Source: Maea johnstoni
Lineage: Eukaryota > Annelida > Polychaeta > Spionida > Magelonidae
Reading direction: 5' to 3'
Length of the DNA stretch: 64,000 bases
NCBI GenBank assembly: GCA_963942565.1
Contig: OZ012689.1
Location: forward strand, 24,946,968-25,010,967
Made by a program: the position numbers and the translations under genes. Of this stretch, positions 11,981-24,269 are shown one piece after another. The notes beneath the pieces are model-generated. The model saw nothing but the letters and a program-made list of their open reading frames with translations. It was not told the origin of the DNA and did no database searches. Every line of letters begins with the position of its first letter. Position 1 is the first letter of the stretch.

Positions 11981-12300
11981 GGGGGCAAAGTAGCTCAGTT
12001 GGTTAGGTTTTGGACTAGTAATCAATAGGTTGCTGGTTCAATTCCTGGCCGGGGCAATTTGGTCTGTCCTTGGGCAAGACAGTTTATTCCATCTTGCCTC
12101 AGTCTACCCAGCTGAAAAATGGGTACCTAGCATTACTAAGGCAGTGCTTAGAGCTTGCGTGCTATATGCTGCCAGCTGCTCTGAAATATCCCTCGGGGGA
12201 TTGAAATGGTATCCGTGTGTACAGGTCTGCTAGAGAAAGGTCGTGTGAACTGTTCAGTGGATACAAGACTATAAACCGAATACCTTTTACCTTTACCTTA
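11981..12300 (+). mobile_element. tRNA-derived SINE (SINE-A), near full length
   Basis: The head resembles a tRNA (Thr-like): A box TAGCTCAGTTGG at 11991-12002 and B box GGTTCAATTCC at 12035-12045. The body carries GGGCAAGACAGTTTATTCC and AAAAATGGGTACCTAG, a central block typical of many invertebrate tRNA SINEs. It ends in a short CCTTTA repeat tail at 12285-12300. It is not a tRNA gene: the acceptor pairing is poor and the body is fused. Confidence 0.85.
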
Positions 12301-14170
12301 TCATATAGTGTAGCAGCACAGACCCAAAAAGTGGCTTATTTTAGGAGTAACCCCAACTGGCGGTAGACTAAGCAGCATCATACATCAAATGAAAGCTAAG
12401 AATCTCAGGATTCAGGAACTGCGTGATGCCGGAACCAAAAAGTTGTATAAGCAGAGATATCGCACCGTTTCCATGGCAACCTTTTTGAAGTAGTGAAAAC
12501 ACTGACAAATTACTCTTCAATTAAATCCTTATTTGGTGGCCTTCTTACCAATATTCCTCATTCAAATTACTCCTGATAATTAATAAGGTCCTTGTCTAGT
12601 GAAAAAAAGTCAAAGAAAATGTCTAAGTAGTGTTTGTACTGAGTGACCTCACAGTTAGGGTACATATGTAGAAACGGGTTAAAAATTAGTATTTTTGGAC
12701 TTTAAAGTTTTCATAAAAGGCTTATATGAAATTGTTCAGGCATGCAGTATATATTTTCAGAAAGTAGACACTGTAAGCTTTCATTTGATGTATTATTAGA
12801 CTCCTGGCACATTTTGTTACTGACGATTTGGCTTCATAGATAGTAGCTGTAGTGGGGATTTTATACACCAATTTGGTGAAAACTCACCAAATGACTATCT
12901 AACTCTAGTTTAGTGGCTACATAGCATTATTCTTCATTCAGATTACTCTTGAAAGTTAATAAGGTCATTGTCTAGTAAAGTTAGTGAAGTTAACTGTTAA
13001 AAATGTGCTTGTACTGAGTGACCTGGCCACGTTTAGGGTAAATATGCAGAAATGGCCAAAGATATTGTATTTTTGGAACTTTTTTGTTTGAATAAAAGGC
13101 ATCATACATCAAATGAAAGATAAAAGTCTCAGGATTCAGAAACTGTGTGATGCCGGAACTGAAAAGTTGTACAAACGGTGATATTGCACCATTTCCATGG
13201 CAACCTCTTGAAGTAGTGAAAACCCTAAAAAATTACTCTTCAATTAAATTCTTATTTGGTGGCCTTCTTACCAATATTCCTCATTCAAATTACTCTTGAT
13301 AATTAGTAACGTCCTTGTCAAGTGGGAAAAGTGGAATAAAAAGTTTAAGTATTGTTTGCACTGAGTGACCTCACATTTAGGGTACATATGTAGAAACGGT
13401 TAAAAGTTTAGTATTCTTAAACTTTAATGTTTTAATAGAAGGCATATATATATAGTTGTTTAGGCATGCAACATATATTTTCGGAATGTAGACATTGTAA
13501 GCTTTGATTTAATGTATTATTAGACTCCTTGCACATTTTTATACTGAACATTTGGCTTCATACATAGTAGCTGTGGTGGGGACTATGTTACAATTTGGTG
13601 AAAACTCAATTGCTATCTCACTGTAGTTTTCTGGCTTCATAGCATTCTTCTACATTCAAATTACTCTTGACAGTTCATAAGGTCCTTGTCTAGTGAAGTT
13701 TGTGAAGACATGTTAAAAATGTGTTTATACTGAGTGACCCCATGTTTATGGTAAATATGCAGAAATGGCCAAAAACATTGTATTTTTGGATTTTTTTGTT
13801 TTAATGAAAGGCATATATGAGATTGTGCAGGCAAAAAATAGATATCTTCATAAAGTAGATACTATGAGCTTGCATTTGATTATTATTAGACCCTTTGCAC
13901 AATTTTGGATTGTAAATATGACCTCAGTACATAGCTGTAGTGAGGGCTTTGTACAAAAAACTTGGTCATAAAGGTACCTAATTGCCACCTCACTCTACTT
14001 ATGGGGCTTCCCAGCATTAATTCTCATTTAAATTACTCTTGGCAAATAAATAGATCCATCTTTAGTGAAAGAAAACTGTTCAGTTGTGTTTGCACAAAAT
14101 GACCCCATGTTTAGAGTATATATGCGAAAAGGGTGTTAATTTTATATTTTGGACCCTAATGAAAGACATA

Positions 14171-16574
14171 CTAGTTTTAATAAGGCAACCAATGGCTGCA
14201 ATCAAGAAAGTAGACCCTCCAATCCCATTGTTTGTATCATTCACCATATCATACTCCGTAGTGTAAATAAAGCTCCCTATAATAGTTTCAGAACTTGTCA
14301 TAATAGGCCTTTTTACAAAAATTACCGGATTGCTTTATTCATTTCTTGTACTAATGTTATCTAATTCTGTGATAGTCTAAACTGACTGGTGCCTTTGTTT
14401 GATAAAAAGAACAACCAAAAGTTGGCCAGCACATTTGCCCTCATTGACCCATAGCTTCAGGAGATGTTTGAATAATCCCGGTAAAACCCTTGATTTCCCT
14501 AGAGTTTGTCAGTTATGAAAGGTAGGATCATAATGCCAGAGGTGTCTACAACTCTATCCTGAGGTATGCTGTCAACTAGATAGGTAGTACAGAGAACTTG
14601 TGTCTAGTTTAATGATATATCTATAGGGTGTCACTTTATGTCTATTTAATTGTATTTCAGATTATGAGGAGCAATATTAATTGCTTTTGATATTGGTTTT
14701 GGGGTCCAAAGAAGTTCATTCAAATTGATTGAAAGAACACCCTGGACACTGCTCTGTTAGTAGTTTCCAACTTGCTGGTGAGGTGTTCAACTAATCAAGG
14801 CCTGCAGCACCTCAAAAGGGTTGTTTTGATGTTTTCCTACTAAAAGCATATTTGGAGGAGCACTGTTAACTGTAGCATAGTTCATCACTCTCCTTAAGAT
14901 ATTTTTTGATGCTTTATTTCATTCATAAATTATGTTCAAGGATATCTTAGATCTAGACAATTCTCTCCGATTAGAAATTCAATTGTGGATAGGTTCAGGT
15001 AGCTTTTTTCGGACTCGGTTCTTCCTCTACGCTGCTTCTATTGGACTAGTTAGCCTATATGAAATATATATTTAGGCATCACAAATATGCCCTCCCAGCG
15101 AAGTAAAAGTTTTTGGGTGAAAAATTGAAGAAACATGTATGGTATAATCAAATGGAGCTCCTATCAATAGTAATGGACCATGGACCATCAGACATCATAA
15201 ATATGTAGAAAATATCAATTAGAAAAATGGATTCAGCTACATGAGAAAAAAGGGTTTTTGAAATTCTAGATTGCTTAACTTAAGAACAACGTCAAAATAG
15301 AAGAAAGATGTTTCTCCTATTCGATGAAGGCTATTTATATCAAGAGAATCCAAAACGCTTATTGCCCAACATACTTGTTTCAAGCACCAATTCTTATGGT
15401 GCAATTTGATATGGAGAAAAGAGACAAGATGTTCGGATTACCTCGGCTATGGATCATAGTTTTCTCAATATTTCACTATTCAGCTTCTACTGAGAGGGCT
15501 AGGTTGGAGAGTGAGGCAGGTTGTAGTGGGATTGTTTGGTTGACTCAGGTAGCAATCTCCCAATGATCCATCGATCAGCTTGTACTGAGGGGTGGGAGGG
15601 GCAAAAGTGAGGGGTGGGTTTTAGGTTGGATGTGTGAGGTTGCTTAGAGGATTAGAGGAGTGGTTTGGATGACCTTTGTGCAATAACTAAACTAAATGAT
15701 TCACTTGTATAAATATGGGGTGCTTGGGTAGGTGTGGTTGGGTGTGACCTGTGGTGTGATGGGTAAGCATGGTTGAAGGTGGCCTATGTTGTTGTCTGTT
15801 TCTCTGCCTCCACTGGGGTGAGGGTAAGGTTGGAGTAGTCCTGGTTGTGGGAGACCTGTGATGCAATCTCTCAAGGATTAGTTTTTAGCTTGCATTATGG
15901 GTTGGAGGGAGGTTAAGCTATATTTGGGGATGACCTTTGCTGAGATGTCTCCATGATGAATTTGTCAGATGGCCTACCCTGATGGCCTTGTGGTCTAAGG
16001 CATTGCCAAAGACTGCTAGGTATCTCTCAAATCCTGGCCAGGGCATGTAAGAAAGTTGTTAGTGACTTGGGGTTAGACAGTGGTTTCCGCACCAGCTGGC
16101 AAAACATGACTTAGCTGCAATATTACAGAAAAGGCGACAATAATCAAAATTCCAAGTTTATTTGTCAGCTTGTCTTATAGGTTGTGAGGGGAGGGAGACT
16201 AGCTATGGTTGGAGGTTGCAGCCCCAAGACTAAAAGACTATGTGCAACAACAACCTACGTTAGTACAAAATAGCTTTTAGGTTGGTCGATGATCCCTTAT
16301 TACCTTCAAAAACATCACATAAAATAAGATATCAGGTATTAGGCCGTAGGGCATTATCTACAAAACTCAGTTCAAATGGATATCCATATTAGTTTTATTG
16401 TATACTGCAGTATCAGGTAGCAGTGGTAAATGTTGTTCAAAGTAACATGAGTGGAAAAGAGGTTTTGAGTAAGTTTTTACCAAGTTGTCGTACATACTTC
16501 TTACTAGAGCTATACTGAATGAAGCCATATTTCTAAAACAAAAGTGCTCAAAGGGGTAGAATAACACACCAAAT
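14171..16574. other. Central segment of the foldback-like element
   Basis: Contains a decayed TTAA MITE family-2 relic around 14800-14990 (GCCTGCAGCACC..., ATCTTAGATCTAGACAA) and an old SINE-B copy at 15973-16150. No coding region is supported. Confidence 0.5.
15973..16150 (+). mobile_element. Old tRNA-derived SINE copy (SINE-B)
   Basis: CCTGATGGCCTTGTGGTCTA, AAGGCATTGCC, AAATCCTGGCC (eroded B box), GAAAGTTGTTAGTGACTTGG and CAGTGGTTTCCGC follow the order of the copy at 29940-30148. Confidence 0.65.
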
Positions 16575-17971
16575 GAATGCTCATATTGTTTTTCTTCTAT
16601 AGATAGCTATTGTTCACCTGCACAGTCTCATATATGCCTTTCATTAAAACAAAATCTCCAAAAATACACCATTTTCCCCCCGTTTCATCATATTTACCCT
16701 AAACGTGGGGTCACTCAGTACTAACATATCTTTACCATTTGTCTTAGATAATTTCACTTGACAACTACCTCATTAATTGTCAAGAGTAATTTGAATGAAG
16801 AATAATGCTAAAAAGCCACAAAACTAGAATGAGATGAGCATTAGGTGACTTCACCAAATTGCTGTGTATTTTGCCCATATGTACAATCCAAAATTGTGAA
16901 AAGTGTCTAATAATTATCCCATACACGCTCATAGTGTCTACTTTATGAAGATATCTATTGTTTGCCTGCACAATCTCATATATGCCTTTCATTAAAACAA
17001 AAAAGTTCCAAAAATACAATGTTTTTGGCCATTTCTGCATATTTACCCTAAACGTGGGGTCACCCAGTACAAACACATCTTTAACATTTGTCTTCATTAA
17101 TTTCACTAGACAAGGACCATGTTAACTGTTAAGAGTAATTTGAATGAAGAATAATGCTATGAAGCCAGAAAACTAGAGTGAGATAGTCATTGGGTGAGTT
17201 CTCACCAAATTGGTGTATATAGTCCCGACTACAGCTACTATCTATGAAGCCAAACCTTAAGTACCAAAATGTGCGAGGAGTCTTATAATACATCAAATGA
17301 AAGCTTACAGTGTCTACTTTCTGAAAACGTATATTGTGTGCCTGAACAAGCTCATATAAGCCTTTTATAAAAACTTTAAAGTCCAAAAATACTATCTTTT
17401 TACCCGTTTCTACATATGTACCCTAAATGTGAGGTCACTCAGTGCAAACACTACTTAGACATTTCGTTTCACTTATTTTCACTAGACAAGGACTTCACTA
17501 ATTACCATGAGTAATTTGAATAAGGAATATTGGTAAGAAGGCCACCAAATAAAGATTTAATTGAAGAGTAATTTGTCAGTGTTTTCACTATTTCAAAAAG
17601 GTTGCCATGGAAACGGTGTGATATCTCTGCTTGTACAACTTTTTGGTTCCGGCATCAGGCAGTTTCTGAATCCTGAGATTCTTAGCTTTCATTTGATGTA
17701 TGATGCCGCTTAGTCTACCGCCGGTTGGGGTCCATCCCAAAATCTGGTCCTTTGCTGCTCCACTAATAAGAGTTACAATATCTAATATAAAGTTCTTATT
17801 GGTATAGACAGTGCATTATTTGGTAATTTGAGGTCAACCAGCAGAACAGGGCTGATGCTATAACCTTGTCTACACTTGTTTTTGAGTTGTAAAAATACCA
17901 AGAGAATAGCAATGACATTGCAATGTATGAATAAATGAGCAAAACCTGGCACATCTTTCATGCCATGATTG

Positions 17972-18187
<216 letters not shown>

Positions 18188-18189
<2 letters not shown>

Positions 18190-18796
18190 GAGACAATTCT
18201 TTGCAAAAACAAACATTTTGAATTATACTAGGGGGTTCGTGTAAAACCTTGAACACCCTTTCTGAATGCACAACTGAGTGTCCATGTAAAGCAGCATTAT
18301 GAAGTGTGGCAGAGAGGGTTATTCTGAAGCTGTTGCTGGTAATGCATTTAGCCTCCCAAGGGATGAGCTCAATATTGATGCATTAAGACATAAACTGAAG
18401 GGGACATCCCAGCATCCCATAAACAGTGTAATAACACACACTGTACAGGTAATGGACAGCGAGATAAAACTCAACAACAATTAGATCAGCGCTGAGGTAA
18501 GCACATACATTAAAAGCCTAAACCCTTCTAATGTGGCGCTGATTTCATTCTGCACACATTATATATGGTGATAATGTGTATGGGCTGGAAAATTAAATGG
18601 CAACTCATTTAATAAGCAAGATGTTTATAGCACCAGACTGAAATAAAACCAGGCTGTAAATATGTGCAAGGGGTCTACAATATGGTAGGCTTGTTTTATC
18701 ATTTGTTCCAGAAAAAAAACATTTGGTATGTCTAGAAACCAAAAATCTGATAAGATTAGACTTTAGAACAGAGTGGTTTAATGTGCTACCTAGTAC
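18188..18796. other. No supported feature
   Basis: AT-rich sequence between the (AT)n tract and a MITE; nothing recognisable. Confidence 0.4.
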
Positions 18797-19009
18797 TTAA
18801 CCCTTTCAACGCTGAGGCTTCTTTTGTCCAAAGCACAAGTATGCAAAGAATTTGGAAAAACATCTAAACCCTGTCATGTTGGTATTCATTGGATAGCTCT
18901 CACTGAGTACTCTCAGATGAATACCCATTTGAAATGGTTTCCGGTATTTATTTTAATTTTTGCATCATTTTGTATTGGCCAAATTAGGCACCAGCAGCAT
19001 AAGGGTTAA
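18797..19009 (+). mobile_element. TTAA MITE, family 1
   Basis: TTAACCCTTTCAACGCTGAG to CAGCAGCATAAGGGTTAA; ~213 bp with all landmarks. Confidence 0.85.
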
Positions 19010-19084
19010 TAGTGATAAGTACCTGTGATGACCAAAAACAGCTCTCTCTTTCTTAGAAAACTGCAAACCTAAATTGGTGAGGGA

Positions 19085-19860
19085 GAAAGGGTTAAATAAA
19101 GTGAGGGGTAAAGGGTTAAATAAAGTGAGGGGTAAACAAAGTGAGGGGTAGAGGGGTAAATAAAGTGAGGGGTAAACAAAGTGAGGGGTAAAGGGTTAAA
19201 TAAAGTGAGGGGTAAAGGGTTAAATAAAGTGGGGGGGGGGTAAAGGGTTGAATAAAGTGAGGGGTAAACAAAGTGGGGGGTAAAGGGTTGAATAAAGTGA
19301 GGGGTAAACAAAGTGGGGGTAAAGGGTTGAGTAAAGTGAGGGGTAAACAAAGTGAGGGGTAAAGGGTTAAATAAAGTGAGGGGTAAAGGGTTAAATAAAG
19401 TGAGGGGTAAAGGGTTAAATAAAGTGAGGGGTAAACAAAGTGAGGGGTAAAGGGTTAAATAAAGTGAGGGGTAATGGGTTCAATAAAGTGAGGGGTAAAG
19501 GGTTGAATAAAGTGAGGGGTAAACAAAGTTGGGGGTAAAGGGTTAAATAAAGTGAGGGGTAAACAAAGTGAGGGGTAAAGGGTTGAATAAAGTGAGGGGT
19601 AAACAAAGTGAGGGGTAAAGGGTTAAATAAAGTGAGGGGTAAAGGGTTAAATAAAGTGAGGGGTAAAGGGTTAAACAAAGTGAGGGGTAATGGGTTAAAT
19701 AAAGTGAGGGGTAAAGGGTTAAATAAAGTGAGGGGTAATGGGTTAAATAAAGTGAGGGGTAAAGGGTTAAATAAAGTGAGGGGTAAAGGGTTAAATAAAG
19801 TGAGGGGTAAAGGGTTAAATAAAGTGAGGGGTAATGGGTTAAATAAAGTGAGGGGTAAAT
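19085..19860. repeat. 24-bp minisatellite
   Basis: About 30 tandem units built around GGGTTAAATAAAGTGAGG, mixed with shorter ~15-bp units (GTAAACAAAGTGAGG). Decayed outlier units lie at 20127-20186. Because 24 is a multiple of three, long Leu/Asn/Pro or Lys/Val/Arg/Gly ORFs run through it; these are not genes. Confidence 0.95.
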
Positions 19861-20016
19861 GGGAAGGCACCAACATAAGTATTTGCCCCCAAGCCCTCAC
19901 AAGTGAATTTTTGAAAAAAGGGCTTTCGAGCAAGTACATTTTAGTTCTCACTTGCCATAATGGGCAAGCTGATTTTCTGAATACTAAAACATGTTTATAT
20001 AGAAAATGGCACAAAT

Positions 20017-20119
20017 AGACATTTTAAGAAATTCCTCACAAAAGATATTGGATATCCTGAGGGGTGATTTCTGAGAGTCTGGGTTTCCAAATGATGCCCA
20101 GATGCCCTGCTGGCTAAGA
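20017..20119 (+). repeat. Dispersed repeat, 3' part only (copy 3)
   Basis: GACATTTTAAGAAATT through GCCCTGCTGGCTAAGA matches the 3' third of the repeats at 2-304 and 58894-59194. Confidence 0.6.
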
Positions 20120-20602
20120 TTATGATGAGGGGTTAAGTGGTAAATAAAGTGAGGAGGTAAACGGGTAAATAAAGTGAGGAGTAAATTTTAGCCACAGTCA
20201 AAAGAAATTAGTGTTCTAACCACTGACTCATGTTTTCACACAAGTAAGGTAATTCATACAAACACCTGTAGCCAATCCCCTAATTAGCCAGCACTGTACT
20301 GTATTGTAGTGTATATAGTCACCAAAAAGGCGATTACCTATTAAATGTGGTAGGATATTAAAAAAAATTCTATGAAAACCTTTTCAGGGCTGCATACCTT
20401 CAACCATGTGGAAGTATCCTTATTTGCATACCATCTGACATTTACCTCAAATGAGAAAAAAGCATGGAAGGTAAAGTAATATTATATAGCGACATTGCAT
20501 GCTACCGTTTCATTATGATTCATAGCACGTAATTAATCGGCCATGTTATTCTTCTAAATCCTGTGCAGGCTGCATGCATGACAATATATTAACCTCTAGT
20601 TA

Positions 20603-20850
20603 AGTTTGACATTATTGCGGTGTAATACATACCTTGTGGTATTTAACCATTCACCTATGGACCACCCTGGGCTTCAGGAAAGTCAAGACAAGTTCCTCAC
20701 ACGGTTAAAGATGGCACCACAGTCAGTTTGGCATTATTGCGGTGTAATACATACCTGGTGGTATTTAACCATTCACCTATGGACCACCCTGCGCCGCATG
20801 AAAGTCAAAACAAGTTCCTCACACGGTTAAAGATGGCGCTACCATCAGTT
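20603..20850 (+). repeat. 122-bp tandem duplication
   Basis: Two adjacent units, period 122 bp, from TTTGACATTATTGCGGTGTA to CACACGGTTAAAGATGGC, with a few percent divergence. The ORF across them is an effect of the duplication. Confidence 0.85.
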
Positions 20851-21023
20851 TGACATACATTCAGTACTTGGAGTGCCAAGATGGTCAGCTCCATTAGCTA
20901 AATTCTCAAGGGCAATACTCAGAAAAAAGATAAAAGATACTGTCTTGTTAAAACATCTTTTGTGCAGACATTCCTTAGCATTTTTCATCCTGTGAAGTCC
21001 CAAAAATCTTGAGCAATTTGGAA

Positions 21024-21520
21024 AATATCAATAATGATAATAATGATGATAATGATAATAATGATAATTATAATAATAATAGTAATTATATTGATGATGA
21101 TGATGATATCATTATTATTATAAAAATTATTATTACTATAATTATTATTATGATCATTATCAATATTACAATTATCATTATCATAATTATAATTATTATT
21201 ATTATCATAATTATAATTATCATTACTATTATTATTATTATCATTATTATTATTATTATTATTATTATCATTATTATTATTATTATTATCATTATTATTA
21301 TTATTACTATTATCATTATCGTTATTAATATTTTTATTATTATCATTATCATTATTATTATTATTACTATCATTATTATCATTATTATTATTATTATTTT
21401 TATCATTATTATTATTATTATCATTATTATTATTATTATTATCATTATTATTATTATTATCATTTTTATTATCATTGTAATTATTGTTGTAATATCATCA
21501 TTATCATTATCATCATTTGA
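21024..21520. repeat. (ATT)n/(GAT)n microsatellite
   Basis: About 500 bp of ATT with ATC/GAT variants. Poly-Ile ORFs on both strands are artefacts. Confidence 0.95.
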
Positions 21521-23354
21521 TATCCCACTCAAACCTGGTAATGTCTAAAATGCATAACGAGTTTCTAGTCTCCACTTACTGTATGAGTCTCACATATAAC
21601 TTGGTACAAACGTTCGATTGTAGAGTAAAACAAAAACAAAGCAAAAGTCAGTGTTAGCGAGCGTGTTTGAAACCCCAGATCAAGAGACCATTTAAGTCAG
21701 ACAATTTCTGGCACAGACAGACGGATCTCCCCTCTAAGCTACACGGATAGAAATCTCTCTCTGAAGATCGATGGCCACGCGCCGTGTCATGTGGAGGAAG
21801 GCACCATTCACGCAGACCGCAGTCTCTATTGGTCGTCGTAATCAGCATTTTGACATGCTCCACCAATTGATACGACCTCCAGCTAATGCCAAGTCACGAG
21901 CCATACGATTCGCAATTGATTATGTTGGCCACAGCCAATTCACAACGATAACCCACATTTCGTTTAAAGTTATCCGTGAAAAGTGTCTTCTGGAGCTAGC
22001 AAACTTTGGCGAATATCTTTAGAAATCAGCATGAATTTGCTAAATATTTGAAGGAGATTTGTTTATTTGCCATTTGAATTTATACAATTGAATTTAGCGC
22101 AATCAACTTCGGAAATTTCGCTAATAAATAGCGGACTTCCTTCGTGTGGATGTGTTCAGGTAGCATTTAAGTCAACTTTGATGAAGTTAAGCAGTATCGG
22201 TATGACAGACCTTTAAAAGCCAGACACATTATTTTCCTATCCAATATTGATATTTGGTACCATATTCAGTACCAGTAGCATTTTATACTTGCTGCCATAT
22301 ATATTGGGCTGCAACAAAGTCACATTTTGAATCATAATAAGAATATGTAAAAATATGTACTTCAACAAACTTTCTTGTATTCTATGAGAAAATCTAACTT
22401 GAAATGTTCAAGGAATAGCAATTTAATTTTTTGAGTTATCGCAAAAGTGTTTGGACCAAGCTTTCTGAGAATGAAATAATACCCAATGAAGGAAATCTGA
22501 AAGGCACCATGCGTACAGGAATATGATTATAATCTAGAAGGTTAACCAATATAGCGCACAGAATGGACATTTTGCATGTCACTGGCGGCCATTAAGTTTG
22601 CGACCAATAAAATAGATGAGGGGACGTAGATTCCACATTCCCTCTCGGGGCGGAAGAGAGCGTGTGTAGTTTTCAGCAATGGCCGCATGGCACGCTGGGG
22701 TTGATCATATCTTGTTAGAGATAGATTAGCATCGAATGAAGTAATATCCCTTGAAAATGATACATGATTACTTATTTATGATTCGGATCCCCGAGTGGCC
22801 AATAAAGTCGGGACCTATTTCCTGCCAGGCGATCCCTTTACAGCTGGCTGCCGAGATTTTTTCCTCATTCTTTAATGGAAAGAATCTGCAGCTCCTATCA
22901 AACTGCTTGCATCAGCTCATGCACTGCGACATGTTTATTTTTCTGGACGTAATCATCCTACTAAATTACTACTAAAAGATGTGATGCCATCATCAAATCC
23001 TGCTTGTCAGTATAATGCTGTAATAACAAGGCCCTGCTAAATATCAAATCAAATTCACATACCGTACTTCCGCCACTATTCTATAGGTCTAATATTAAGT
23101 ATAGCTTATGATGAATAAATTACCTCTCTACTGAGTACACATTGTCAAGTTATCTAAATAAACAAGTCCATAAGCGCTAAGTATCCACAGTAGGAGATAT
23201 TATATATCAGAGTTTTTCCAAGTTATATTAGAAGTGAAGGATATTATTGAAATTATTGGATGCAAACATCTCAGAGGTGTTCAGATTTGGAGGTGTCTGA
23301 GATGTGAGCACCTTGGGACTGGGTTGGCAGAGGTGGTCATGTTATGTGTTCATA
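21521..23354. other. No supported gene; GC-richer patches
   Basis: Patches at 21700-21900 and 22560-22900 are GC-richer than the surroundings and carry short ORFs on both strands with no known domain. They could be conserved non-coding sequence; I cannot tell. Confidence 0.35.
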
Positions 23355-23357
23355 TAA

Positions 23358-23588
23358 GGCCAAGAAAAAATATTGTTTGTTTCCTGTAACGGTCTGAAAA
23401 AAAAATAGGGTAGGAAGGTCGGTAAAATTATTTCTTTTGCATTATTTTTTGGTCAAAAATGTGAGTTTTATGCATGTTTTACTTTGATTGGGAGTTTAGA
23501 GGGTGGAAAAAACTTAAGGGTATGGACTTTTTTGAATAAAAACTTGTTAGGATAGGGTTACAGGAAACAAACAACTTTTTTTTAGGCC
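23358..23588. mobile_element. PIF/Harbinger-like MITE, copy 1
   Basis: GGCC-starting inverted ends (GGCCAAGAAAAAAT...; ...TTTTTTTTAGGCC) flanked by TAA on both sides, with TTGTTTGTTTCCTGTAAC and GTTACAGGAAACAAAC just inside. A 3-bp TWA target and GGCC ends suit PIF/Harbinger. Confidence 0.75.
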
Positions 23589-23591
23589 TAA

Positions 23592-24269
23592 GGTGTTCAT
23601 CTTAGGTATTCACATTTCAGAGGGTTACCCACATAGTATAAGGAAGGAATGTGCCACAATTAACAGTGTTCACAATCTATATAGCCCTGTTCACATTTAG
23701 AGGTTTTACTACTATATCTGAACAGAAAAGAATGTGAGGGATTATCCTGTACCTGGACCAATACAAAAATATTTCATCTTTTCAAAATTGAATTTTATCT
23801 ATATCGAATATTGAATATTTTCACCTAAACAAAAAATTATGATTTAAGTTTCCCTTCATCCATGCTTTCTTTCCAATCATCTGGGAATCTAGCCAATCTT
23901 TGAATATACCAGAAATAAATAAGTAGAAGCAATATTGGTACCTTTTTCATAACAAACAATATCATTTAACAATTCAGTAGTATTCAACTGTAACCCACCT
24001 ATGTATCATTTGGACAAATCAGACTCATAAGACGACTATAACAAAATATTCGTTTTGTAGGCTTTGATCATAATTTCCCTTTGAAATATTTTTCTAAAAA
24101 TACTCAGGTCAAAAAAACATTATAACAGTGAGAATGGTTTTGGGCGCTATAATCAAGAATTGGTCAATTCACAAAAATCAGCATCTATTGTACATCCTTA
24201 TTTCCCGGCTCTTTCCACGAGTGTGTGACTAGCAGGATGCTTAAGGGATGGATGGGTTGATTAACTTAC
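23592..24269. other. MOCOS intron 3 start, no recognisable feature
   Basis: Intronic sequence past the exon 3 donor (GTAAGT at 24269-24264), minus strand; no further exon is visible here. Confidence 0.5.

Larger units (their letters stand above)
12306..17765. mobile_element. Foldback-like element with long, internally repeated inverted arms
   Basis: The left arm (12306-~14170) and right arm (~16575-17765, inverted) are colinear. Both begin near TAGTG/AGCAGCA, then CCCCAAC.GGCGGTAGACTAAGC, CATCATACATCAAATGAAAG, CCGTTTCCATGGCAACC, and repeated ~350-385-bp modules containing ACTGAGTGACC, TTTAGGGTAAATATGCAGAA and GAAAGGCATATATGAGATTG. The left arm also has a ~735-bp tandem block (12362-13096, again 13097-~13830) missing from the right arm. 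No transposase ORF is seen in the 2.4-kb centre. Long arms built of subrepeats are the layout of FB (fly) and TU (sea urchin) foldback elements. The exact ends and target duplication are unresolved. Confidence 0.7.

Noticed and set aside
11981-12055. tRNA gene
   Set aside because: A and B boxes are present, but the head is fused to a SINE body with a repeat tail and the acceptor stem pairs poorly.
19415-20018. 199-codon and 136-codon repeat ORFs
   Set aside because: The 24-bp minisatellite period is a multiple of three, so frames stay open without selection.
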